From Planctomycetaceae bacterium (GTDB lineage Bacteria > Planctomycetota > Planctomycetia > Planctomycetales > Planctomycetaceae): a stretch of DNA of 12,756 nt. The DNA lies in contig DLVV01000161.1 of NCBI GenBank assembly GCA_003445035.1, positions 6,391 to 19,146 of the forward strand, in the 5' to 3' direction. The position numbers were made by a program, and so were the translations under genes. This document shows, in pieces, positions 1 through 7,052 of this stretch. Each line of letters begins with the position of its first letter. Position 1 is the first letter of the stretch. The notes beneath the pieces are model-generated. The model was given only the letters and a program-made list of their open reading frames with translations. It made no database searches and was not told where the DNA came from.

Positions 1-1493
1 CGGGTCACGGACTTGTCGCTCCGCATCCCGAACAGCGTGCGACCAATTCCGTCCTGGCCGGCCGCGGTCTTCTCGGTGGCAAGCCGTTCCATCAACAGGG
101 GCGCGACGTCCGCACCCAGTGCCGCCAGGCCACGACTGGCGGCCACGACCGTCTGCCGATTCCTCAGTTTTGGCAGCAGGTCGTCGACCTCGAGGGCCAA
201 AACGTCCTTCAGAGCTTTCTGGATCTTCGGATCCTTGCTCTTGTTGAGGACCTTGCGAGCCACGTTGCGGACTTCCGCGTCCTTGTCTGCAAGAGCCTTC
301 ACGTACAACGGCTGGGTCTCCAGCCCCTTGAGGCTCGCCAGCGCGTTGATCGCCTCGCGACGAACCGAGACCGTTTCGTCACTCAAGAACGCCTTGAACG
401 CGTCGCCACTGGCCTTGTCGCCAGACTGGAACAACGCCGCAGCAATTCGTACCCGACCCGGGTGCTTGGGCTGGCCGGCCAGCTCTTTCAACGCCGCCGT
501 TCCCGCCTTGCCACCGACCAGGCCCAGCGAAGCGATTGCCGCCTGCGACACCGCCGTCTCCTTGTGAGACGTCAGAGTCTTCAACGCGTCCACTGCCTGG
601 GTCGCCTTCAATTCGCCGGCACCGCCGATGGCAGCAACCAGAACTTCGGAGTTCTTCGAGGACAACGCCTTGACGATCACGCCGGCCGAACCGGCATCGC
701 CAGATCGTCCCAGCGTCTGCAGGCTGGCCACCTGTACCGACGGGTTCTTGTCGGTCGTGGCCTTGCGCAACAGCTCCAGCAGCGGATCCGTTTTGTCACC
801 CAGCAACGCCAGCCCAGTGGCCGCTCGTTGACGGACCACCGGATCAGCATCTTCCAGCAGGTTCGTGATCGCGCTCTTGGCGCCCTTCACACCCGCCGAG
901 CCCAGGTAATAGGCCGCCATCCCGCGTTCCTCGGGCTTCACGCTCGAGAGATTCTCGGTCAGGCTGGTTGTCGTCTTGGCCAGCAACGCATCGACCGCCG
1001 TGTCCATCTTGGCACCGCGGACGTTCTTGTAGCGGATCACTCCGCGGTCATCGAGAACGTAGATCGTCGGCCAGCCACGCACGCCCCAGGCGGTGGCAAT
1101 CGGGCCACGCGTGTTCCCACCGTCCCAGAACGATCTCCACGTAATGTTGTTCTTCTTCATCGCCGTGCGCAGCCGCGTCTTCGGATCACTGTTGATCCCG
1201 ATCAGGACGAACGGCTGGTTGGCCAAACGCTTCACGAGCGACCGCTCGTGGGGGTACATCGCCCGGCAAGGGGGTCACCAGTCACCCCAGAAGTCCAGCA
1301 CCACCACCTTGCCACGGTAGTCACTGAGCTTGAACTTGCTGCCGTCGACATCCACGCCGGAGATCTCCGGGGCGACCTTGCCGATCGCCAGGTCCGTGGG
1401 CAAATGACGCCCCTGGGCCTGAGCCGAACCGCTGGACAGCAGCAGTGCCGCTGTCAGCAAGGCCCCCAGTCCCACTCGTGACAGACTTCTCAT
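1..1493 (-). CDS. Exported thioredoxin-fold / HEAT-repeat protein, probable selenoprotein (UxxC); 3' end outside window
   Basis: Reading leftward from ATG at 1491-1493 (GAGAGG lies 7 bases upstream), residues 1-27 form a Sec signal peptide: MRSLSR, a Leu/Ala-rich core and an AQA cleavage site. A TlpA/redoxin-like thioredoxin fold follows (KVVVLDFWGDW, GINSD near 99-103, and GWPT with cis-Pro about 142). The redox motif reads W72-TGA-P74-P75-C76-R77, so the TGA at 1275-1277 replaces the first Cys of CxxC. It is the only stop in this frame; 424 more codons stay open to the edge. They encode the rest of the thioredoxin fold and then, from about residue 180, HEAT-like helical repeats (units such as DADPVVRQRAATGLALLGD and DETVSVRREAINALASL). 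Expected role: periplasmic thiol or selenol redox chemistry with a protein-binding solenoid. Reading TGA as selenocysteine is inference from position, frame and hairpin. Alternatives are a Cys-to-stop mutation or a sequencing error (TGC to TGA). The domain call is firm. Confidence 0.88.
1233..1277 (-). promoter_or_regulatory. Putative bacterial SECIS element with in-frame UGA (selenocysteine codon)
   Basis: The UGA occupies 1277-1275 on the minus strand. Thirty-one bases after it begins a four-base loop GGUC (1243-1240), closed by a perfect 7-bp stem: CACGAGC (1250-1244) pairs with GCUCGUG (1239-1233). Bacterial SECIS elements lie inside the coding region just after the UGA and carry a short apical loop with a G in its first two positions; both hold here, and the spacing is within the range I recall for such elements. 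A second, smaller pairing, GGGGU (1288-1284) with ACCCC (1275-1271), encloses part of the UGA. No folding program was run. The stem sits in codons for HERSLV, a conserved-looking stretch, so chance pairing is possible. Confidence 0.6.
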
Positions 1494-1713
1494 CGTCGTT
1501 CCTCTCGTAGCTGTTTCTCCGGAAACCCATCACGGGCCCGGAAGGAGACATTCGATTAGGTATAGGTTGTCTAAAAATGAGTCTCAGAACAAGAACGTGG
1601 CCACATTATCTGGAATCCGAACCAACCGGACCGGAGTGGCCAACGAGCGGACAACACGGTGATGCGATATGATGTGTCCGCCGTTGCAGAAATAGCACCT
1701 CGGAGACACTCAA
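1494..1713. promoter_or_regulatory. Divergent intergenic region between Trx-HEAT gene and amidohydrolase gene
   Basis: These 220 bases separate two divergent genes and must hold the start signals of both. An AT-richer patch at about 1553-1580 stands out against the GC-rich surroundings, but I could not identify a convincing -35/-10 pair on either strand. The part next to the amidohydrolase contains an inverted repeat, listed separately. No small gene is evident. Confidence 0.4.
1647..1681. repeat. Inverted repeat upstream of amidohydrolase gene
   Basis: GCGGACA (1647-1653) is matched by TGTCCGC (1675-1681), giving 7-bp arms with a 21-base spacer, ending 32 bases before the amidohydrolase ATG. 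It could be an operator or a weak 5' UTR hairpin. Arms this short arise by chance in GC-rich DNA, so the evidence for function is slight. Confidence 0.3.
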
Positions 1714-2673
1714 ATGACCGCTTCGTCCCACTTCGACCGACGCCAGTTTCTCGGCGGCACCGCCGCGACGGCGGCGACCGCGGCCATCGGACCGGTCACA
1801 ACAGCCGACAACAAGAAGAAGCAATTCGTCATCGTCGATTGCCATGCCCACATCTACGGCACCCCGACAGAAGAAAAGCGATACCCGACCATCGCCAAGC
1901 CTTTCCGCCCCCCCAAGGGGACCGGGACGATTGCCCATCTCCAGAAGAACATGAAGGACAACGGTGTCCGCTACGTCACTGCGGTTCAGACCAGCACGTA
2001 TTACCGCTTCGACAACCGGTTCACCGCCGACGCCGCCCGTCAACATAACGACTTCATGGTGGGCATCTGCACGCTCGATCCGGACGAGCCACAGAATCCG
2101 TGGGTGATGGAGTACCTGGTCGAGAAGTCCAACGTCCGAGGAATGCGGAGCATTCCCGGCAAGGACGGACGAATGGACTCCCCGGGGGTCCGCCGCCTGT
2201 GGAAGACCGCCCAACGACTGGGAATCGTGATCAACTCGCTGACCTCCCGAGGTCTCAAACCCCAGGTGGCCGAGATGGCCGCCGCGCACCCGAAACTCCG
2301 CGTCGTGATCGACCATTGCCTGAACCTGACCGCCGACGACACGCTCGATGCGACCCTCGCCGACATGCAGGACCTGGCCAAGCTGCCCAACGTCCACGCC
2401 AAGCTGACCTTCATCCCCACCGGGACCAAGATGGGGTACCCCGGCAAGGACCTGCACGCGGCCTGCCACGAGGTGATCAAGGCGTTCGGTGCCAACCGTT
2501 GCGTCTGGGGCAGTGACTTCCCCTGCGAGCTCTGGCTACAGTCCCAGGACATCAGCTACGCCCAGCACCTGAGAATCTTCACCCACGAGTTGGGGCTCGA
2601 CGAAGCCACCAAGCGAGATGTCCTGGGCGGCACCGCTTTGAAGCTGTGGTTTTCTCGGAAGAAACGCGGCTAG
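1714..2673 (+). CDS. Tat-exported amidohydrolase_2 family metal-dependent hydrolase
   Basis: 319 residues. The start is fixed by GGAG at 1702-1705, eight bases before ATG. The N-terminus has a twin-arginine signal (DRRQFLGG, Arg9-Arg10) followed by an Ala/Thr-rich stretch to about residue 31, so the enzyme is likely folded in the cytoplasm and exported. The mature part is a single amidohydrolase_2 (TIM-barrel) domain of typical length. Visible probable metal ligands are His44 and His46 in VDCHAHIYG, His201 in VIDHCLN and Asp268 in VWGSDFP. The family includes decarboxylases and hydrolases acting on lactones or ring carboxylates; the substrate here cannot be told. It appears to be a single-gene unit, divergent from the Trx-HEAT gene and convergent with the histidine phosphatase, with which it shares a CTAG at the stops. 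Domain call confident; reaction unknown. Confidence 0.9.
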   Translation: MTASSHFDRRQFLGGTAATAATAAIGPVTTADNKKKQFVIVDCHAHIYGTPTEEKRYPTIAKPFRPPKGTGTIAHLQKNMKDNGVRYVTAVQTSTYYRFDNRFTADAARQHNDFMVGICTLDPDEPQNPWVMEYLVEKSNVRGMRSIPGKDGRMDSPGVRRLWKTAQRLGIVINSLTSRGLKPQVAEMAAAHPKLRVVIDHCLNLTADDTLDATLADMQDLAKLPNVHAKLTFIPTGTKMGYPGKDLHAACHEVIKAFGANRCVWGSDFPCELWLQSQDISYAQHLRIFTHELGLDEATKRDVLGGTALKLWFSRKKRG

Positions 2674-3344
2674 GCGGTGAGCAGTTCGGGAGTGGCCTGC
2701 GGAGTGAGGTGCGCTGTGTCGTTGTAGCTGTCGAGCGTCGATCCGGCCGCCGAGAGACCAAGCTGGCTGACCGACGTGTTGTAGAGATCCCCGAGCCATT
2801 CGTTGCCGACAAAGGGTCGACCGAGCAATGCCGAGACGAGGATCGGCTTGAACATGCCGTGAGTCACCACCGCGACCCGCGTGGCGCGGTCGGCGAATTC
2901 GCTGACCAGTTCCGCCGCCACCCGGCGTGCCCGCACTTCGGCCTCATCAGGCCGTTCCCAAACGCGGCACTTCCACCACCCCTGCTCATCGAGCTCCTCT
3001 GGAAGAGTCCAGTCACCGAATTCGCTCACGATCTGTTCCCGAGTCAGTCCGGGCCTGCCCTGGTAAACCTCCGGAGACGGCCCGGCCTGGCACCCCCCCT
3101 GCTCGTGAACATCAACGAGCACCTCCGGTCGCACGCCGCTGGCCTCGGCCACGGCCGCGGTCGTCTCGAGCGTTCGCCGGAAGGCGCTGGTCAACAGTCG
3201 ATCAGGTTGCCATGCGGACAGTCGTTCTCCGAGTCGTCGAGCCTGTTCCCGGCCGTTTTCGGTCAACCCCGGGTCATCGGAACGCTGATCTTCGGGCAAC
3301 GAATTGTTGATCGACTGGGCGTGGCGAATCAGTAACAGCGGCAT
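2670..3344 (-). CDS. Histidine phosphatase family protein (phosphoglycerate mutase-like)
   Basis: 224 residues. The N-terminus LLLIRHAQS carries the family's Arg-His signature, here RHA instead of the usual RHG, with His8 as the expected phospho-accepting nucleophile. SAFRRTLETT (about 53-62) supplies the conserved Arg, and VVTHGMF (His162) the second catalytic His. An insertion rich in Trp and charge (about 110-132, including GWWKC) lies between. There is no signal peptide, so it is cytoplasmic. It is the last gene of the leftward operon: ATG follows the acylase TGA after two bases, and its GGAGAA (3358-3353) lies inside the end of the acylase gene, which points to translational coupling. 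The substrate is unknown; family members act on sugar phosphates, nucleotides or phosphoproteins. Its stop overlaps that of the convergent amidohydrolase gene. Confidence 0.9.
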   Translation of the reverse strand: MPLLLIRHAQSINNSLPEDQRSDDPGLTENGREQARRLGERLSAWQPDRLLTSAFRRTLETTAAVAEASGVRPEVLVDVHEQGGCQAGPSPEVYQGRPGLTREQIVSEFGDWTLPEELDEQGWWKCRVWERPDEAEVRARRVAAELVSEFADRATRVAVVTHGMFKPILVSALLGRPFVGNEWLGDLYNTSVSQLGLSAAGSTLDSYNDTAHLTPQATPELLTA

Positions 3345-3346
3345 CG

Positions 3347-5743
3347 TCAGGCTTCTCCGTCACTGGCAGGCAACAGTTGCTGAACCGTGGCCCCTTCGAT
3401 CTCCGGCCCGATCGGCACAAAGTGCAGACGGCCGGCCAACCAGTCCTCGTACTGATCGCTGTAGTGAGGACTGCCGGGCTGCCCCGACTGGCCCTGTCCA
3501 TCGACGGTCCACAACCCGGGCGGATCATCGGCCAGGTCAACGACATGGCGATAACCGGCACCGCTGGCCGCTTCCCAGTCGGGCCCCAGGCCGGTGTTGC
3601 CAACGGTCAACATGTCGCCCCGGACACCGGCTCCACCATGGTCGAGTAACTCCGACAGGCCGCCTCGCCCGGAAAGCACGTGCTTGAGCGGCATCAGGTG
3701 CAGACGCCCCCAGGTCCAGCTCTCGATGTCGTCTCCCAGCCGTCCAGCGAGCATTTTCAGCGTTTCGGCCATCGCATCCACGATCAGGGCCCGACGCTGT
3801 GAATCCTCGGCAAACCAGCCATGCGGGTCGCTCTCGAGCAATCTCCCGGCGACCGGTTCGACCCCCTTGGCCATCAACTCGACTTCCTCAGCCTCGAACC
3901 TCGCCTCGGCCACCCGACGGCACCAGGCCCGGAAAAACACATTGAACAGGGTCGGCCCGACATGTTCCGGCAGGCACTCTCCATTCCAGCCGGAGAGAAT
4001 TTCCGTCGCCCGGACGACTGCTGGATCCTGGCTGTCGCCGAGGACCGTGATCAGTGGCGGCAGGCATTCGACGGCTCGTCCCGAGACGGCGTCGAGTTGC
4101 ATGCGGGCGAACTCGTCCCTGCCAACCGGTCCGGAATGGGATTCGAACATCTCGCGGATTCGCCGCCCCCGGTGTCCACTCGACCAGCACCCGAACACAC
4201 GGTACGGGTAACTGTCGTCGGTGATCCGGTGGTTGGCGCTGCCCAGCCAGCCTCGTTCCGGATCGACCGCGTGCGGCATCGCCTCGATGGGGATCAGGCC
4301 CACCCACGCATCGTCCGGATCCCAGCCCCTGCGATAGCCTCGACACAACGCGTTGCGATACGGGACCCGGCCACTGGTCTGCATCGCGATGTGTCCGTCA
4401 GTGTCCGCGACGGCCAGGACGAAGGTCGGAACGTGCCACGGACGCAGTGCCTGGCGAAATTCCTCCACCGATCCCGCGCGATCCATTCCCAGCATCGCCT
4501 CGATCCAACCCCCGCCATAGGCTCCCAGCCATTTCAACGACACCGGACCGGTCTGATTGCCGGGGGCCGGCAGCAGGTCGTCAACCAGTGGCCCGTTCCG
4601 CGAGAACCGTACGGTCCGCTCGACGGTCTCGCCGCCGCGGACCTGGATCGATTCAATCACTTCTCTCGCCGGTTCCCACTGCCCGTCGAACTCGAAACAA
4701 TCCGGTTGCGATTCGTCACTCCGCTCCTGATACAGGTCCCGTTGAGAGCAGATATTGTTGGTGATGCCCCAGGCGACCTGCGGCGTACGGCCGAACATCA
4801 CCGCGGGGATGCCGACATAGGCCATGCCGGCGACATCGAACGAACCGCCACACAGGTGCACCTGGTACCAGCAACTGACAGCCTCGAACGCGATATGAGG
4901 GTCGCTGCCGACCATCGGTTGGCCCGAGACGGTCCGGCCACCCGCCGCCACCCAGTTGTTGCTGCCAATCGCCTGGTCAGGATCCCCGACCACCGCACCG
5001 ACCGGGTCGGTCGGATCCGAATCACCTCCTGGCGGGGGATTCCACACCCCGGCCGGAAGGATCGTCTCGTCTTCCTGCTCACCCCGCAGGTAGCTCTCCA
5101 GCAGCGGGCCGTCACCCAGCCGACGCCGCGCCAGTTCGGGGAGCACGATGACCGGAAACCGGCCCGTCAGGTACCAGCGAAACTCGGTCTCGATCGCCAG
5201 CAGGTCGACGCCACTGAACGGCTCGGGCCGGTAATCGAGCAGGTCGAACTCGACCGGCCAGGCGTCATCGGCCAGCCCGTCGATGTGAGCGTTGATGCCA
5301 GCCGCGAACGCCGTGGTCAGACGTCGCGGTTCATCGGGTAGCTCGCCCCAATGGTCTGCGGCGATGCGATTGAGACCAACGGTGCGGGCGATGAGATCGG
5401 TTTCCAGCCCGTCGGAACCCAGGATCTCGGCCAGTCGTCCCATTCCCTTGCGGCGAAGGTAGTCGAGTTGGAACAACCGGTCCTGGGCCATCGCCAGCCC
5501 AAAACCCAGGAACAGGTCCTCGTCGTTGTCAGCCAGGACGTGCGGGATTCCGCGGTCATCACGAACGATTCGCGTCGCCGAACCCACCCCGACCTGCACT
5601 GTCTGCCCGACATCGGGCAGCCGCGAAGCCGTCAGTTGGCTCCACCACTGGTCGAAAGCCTCTCGGTCCCACCCCTGGCCGGCCGCGACCTGGTCAATCG
5701 TCTCGCCCGCTCCCAGTCTCTTCAACAGTTCGCGATCGCTCAT
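3347..5743 (-). CDS. Penicillin acylase family protein (N-terminal nucleophile amidohydrolase)
   Basis: 798 residues, a normal length for an unprocessed penicillin-acylase precursor. After a short helical N-terminal segment (1-43, ending DQWWSQLTASRLP) comes the alpha chain, with RDDRGIPHVLA (61-71) and a GLAMAQDRLFQLDYLRR block (82-98). Gly260-Ser261 in the GSNNW motif is the expected autocleavage site, making Ser261 the beta-chain nucleophile. Later landmarks are GSDPHIAFEA, VAWGITNN, RNGPLV, GSANHRIT and a C-terminal SGQPGSPHYSDQ. The family hydrolyses amide bonds of acylated substrates, including beta-lactams and acyl-homoserine lactones. No signal peptide is visible, although classical members are exported, so it probably works in the cytoplasm. 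AGAGG lies close to the ATG (spacing about 3). The gene starts 50 bases inside the upstream SGNH gene and ends two bases before the phosphatase gene. Substrate unknown. Confidence 0.92.
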   Translation of the reverse strand: MSDRELLKRLGAGETIDQVAAGQGWDREAFDQWWSQLTASRLPDVGQTVQVGVGSATRIVRDDRGIPHVLADNDEDLFLGFGLAMAQDRLFQLDYLRRKGMGRLAEILGSDGLETDLIARTVGLNRIAADHWGELPDEPRRLTTAFAAGINAHIDGLADDAWPVEFDLLDYRPEPFSGVDLLAIETEFRWYLTGRFPVIVLPELARRRLGDGPLLESYLRGEQEDETILPAGVWNPPPGGDSDPTDPVGAVVGDPDQAIGSNNWVAAGGRTVSGQPMVGSDPHIAFEAVSCWYQVHLCGGSFDVAGMAYVGIPAVMFGRTPQVAWGITNNICSQRDLYQERSDESQPDCFEFDGQWEPAREVIESIQVRGGETVERTVRFSRNGPLVDDLLPAPGNQTGPVSLKWLGAYGGGWIEAMLGMDRAGSVEEFRQALRPWHVPTFVLAVADTDGHIAMQTSGRVPYRNALCRGYRRGWDPDDAWVGLIPIEAMPHAVDPERGWLGSANHRITDDSYPYRVFGCWSSGHRGRRIREMFESHSGPVGRDEFARMQLDAVSGRAVECLPPLITVLGDSQDPAVVRATEILSGWNGECLPEHVGPTLFNVFFRAWCRRVAEARFEAEEVELMAKGVEPVAGRLLESDPHGWFAEDSQRRALIVDAMAETLKMLAGRLGDDIESWTWGRLHLMPLKHVLSGRGGLSELLDHGGAGVRGDMLTVGNTGLGPDWEAASGAGYRHVVDLADDPPGLWTVDGQGQSGQPGSPHYSDQYEDWLAGRLHFVPIGPEIEGATVQQLLPASDGEA

Positions 5744-7052
5744 CGTCCTCTTCTCTTTTCCTGGTGTTTCGCTGTCCTACCCCGGGCCTGGCTGCCGTCG
5801 CGAATTGCTCGAGCACCCCGGCAACCGCATCGGCGTACCACTCGAGTCCCGCCCTGGACGGGTGATGATCATATGGCAGCAGGAACAGGGGCTTCGGTCG
5901 AGCGGGTACGTTCCCGCGCTCGATCAGGTCGACGGCCGGCACGCCGGCCATTTGCTCGAGACTTTTCAGCAGCGACTGCTGCTGACGGCTCATCCGGTAC
6001 GCTCCCGCAGCCATCTCGGCATACTGTGGCAGGTGCACCAGGACAATGTTCGCCCCCAGCGACCTCAATCGTTCCACGCCCCGCGCCAGTTTCGAGTCAC
6101 GACGGAAGTCCCACCAGCCAAACCTCGGCGTGGCCGCGACGCCCTCGATCCCGAAAAACGGGTCCCCAAAAACCAGGCGGTTGTAGAGGAACGATGAGGT
6201 CAGGGAAGCATAGTCGATCCGGTGGGGATTATCTCTCTTCCGGGCCTCGAAACGGGCCACCAGGTCGGCGATCACCGGGTCATCGGCCCCACCGGTCTCG
6301 ACCACGCGCCGGCACCACGCAGCATCAATCCGATGGTCATGGATTTCGCCGACGGCCGGACGGCCCGGACCGTTGCGGACCAATCTCGTCACCAGTCGGA
6401 ATTCGTCATCGACTTTCCTGGTCTCCTGCCAGAACCTCGCGCGGTTCAGATCGTCACCGATGAAAGCGATGATCACCACGTCGTAGGAACCCGTCTGAGA
6501 CACATCGGCGGCCACATCGATCATCTGAAGCAACCCGTGACCGCTGCGGGCCCGGTTGATCACGGCTACCGTCCCACCGATACGATCGACCAGTTCCGAC
6601 TGCAAAAGAGCAGGCCAGGTCGTGCCTCCGCGCTGGATCTCCGAAAACGAATCCCCCACGACCAGGATGCGGGTCCCGGCACTCTCGGCACCGGATTCCG
6701 GGGGACCGATTGCCCCGGCCGAATTGCTGGTCCGCTCCAGTGGCAACACGGCCCGGCCGTTGACTACCCGGACACCGACCACCTGCCGATCCGGTGCGTG
6801 ACGAAAACCAGCCACCGGGTCGTCACAGATCGTGGCCTCGTTCCAGGCACGGAACGTCGTCTGGACGCCCAGCGGCATCCGGCCGACGTCGACAGCCAGC
6901 TTCATACGATAAGCCGCCTCGGCGAGAACCAGGCCAGCCACGAGGCCGACCACCATCACGACGATCCGCCGTTGCCAGAACCGGCGACGAATCTCCGAAG
7001 AGGAGTCCGGATCGAGTGCGGGACTCGATGGTGACGGCTGGTCACTGGCCAA
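5694..7052 (-). CDS. Membrane-anchored SGNH/GDSL hydrolase-like protein (second of tandem pair)
   Basis: About 452 residues from a TTG start at 7050-7052, chosen because GGGGAG lies seven bases upstream and the start overlaps the preceding gene by 11 bases; the open frame further upstream is a shadow of that gene. Residues 1-29 are Ser/Pro-rich then basic (RRRFWQRR), followed by one transmembrane helix (about 30-48), so the catalytic domain likely faces the periplasm. An SNSAG segment (109-113) precedes the SGNH domain: ILVVGDSFSE with Ser135 as nucleophile, then FIGDDLN in the block III position (Asp instead of Asn), and YDHHPS (Asp395, His397) near the end. The last 35 residues are charged and overlap the start of the acylase gene. 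Esterase or O-acyl transfer on surface glycan is a reasonable guess. The GDD variant of the GND motif makes activity less certain. Confidence 0.82.
   Translation of the reverse strand: MASDQPSPSSPALDPDSSSEIRRRFWQRRIVVMVVGLVAGLVLAEAAYRMKLAVDVGRMPLGVQTTFRAWNEATICDDPVAGFRHAPDRQVVGVRVVNGRAVLPLERTSNSAGAIGPPESGAESAGTRILVVGDSFSEIQRGGTTWPALLQSELVDRIGGTVAVINRARSGHGLLQMIDVAADVSQTGSYDVVIIAFIGDDLNRARFWQETRKVDDEFRLVTRLVRNGPGRPAVGEIHDHRIDAAWCRRVVETGGADDPVIADLVARFEARKRDNPHRIDYASLTSSFLYNRLVFGDPFFGIEGVAATPRFGWWDFRRDSKLARGVERLRSLGANIVLVHLPQYAEMAAGAYRMSRQQQSLLKSLEQMAGVPAVDLIERGNVPARPKPLFLLPYDHHPSRAGLEWYADAVAGVLEQFATAARPGVGQRNTRKREEDDERSRTVEETGSGRDD

Noticed and set aside
462..1481. Long rightward open frame antisense to the Trx-HEAT gene
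   Set aside because: It is Arg/Gln/His-rich with no recognisable domain, as expected for an antisense shadow of GC-rich coding DNA.
1275..1493. A complete 72-residue protein ending at TGA 1275-1277
   Set aside because: It would consist of a signal peptide and one part of a thioredoxin fold. The fold continues in the same frame directly after the TGA with C76, the cis-Pro loop and HEAT repeats.
1..1493. Pseudogene caused by a nonsense mutation
   Set aside because: The frame has no other stop or frameshift over nearly 500 codons, the TGA is exactly at the catalytic Cys, and a hairpin follows. This remains the main alternative but is less likely.
1561..1600. Sigma-70-like promoter in the AT-richer patch
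   Set aside because: No pair of hexamers with acceptable spacing and match could be found on either strand.
1606..2469. Leftward open frame antisense to the amidohydrolase gene
   Set aside because: Low-complexity Gly/Val/Arg composition with no domain, while the opposite strand encodes a clear amidohydrolase.
3821..5341. 506-codon rightward open frame inside the acylase gene
   Set aside because: The opposite strand carries every penicillin-acylase motif; this frame has shadow composition and no domain.
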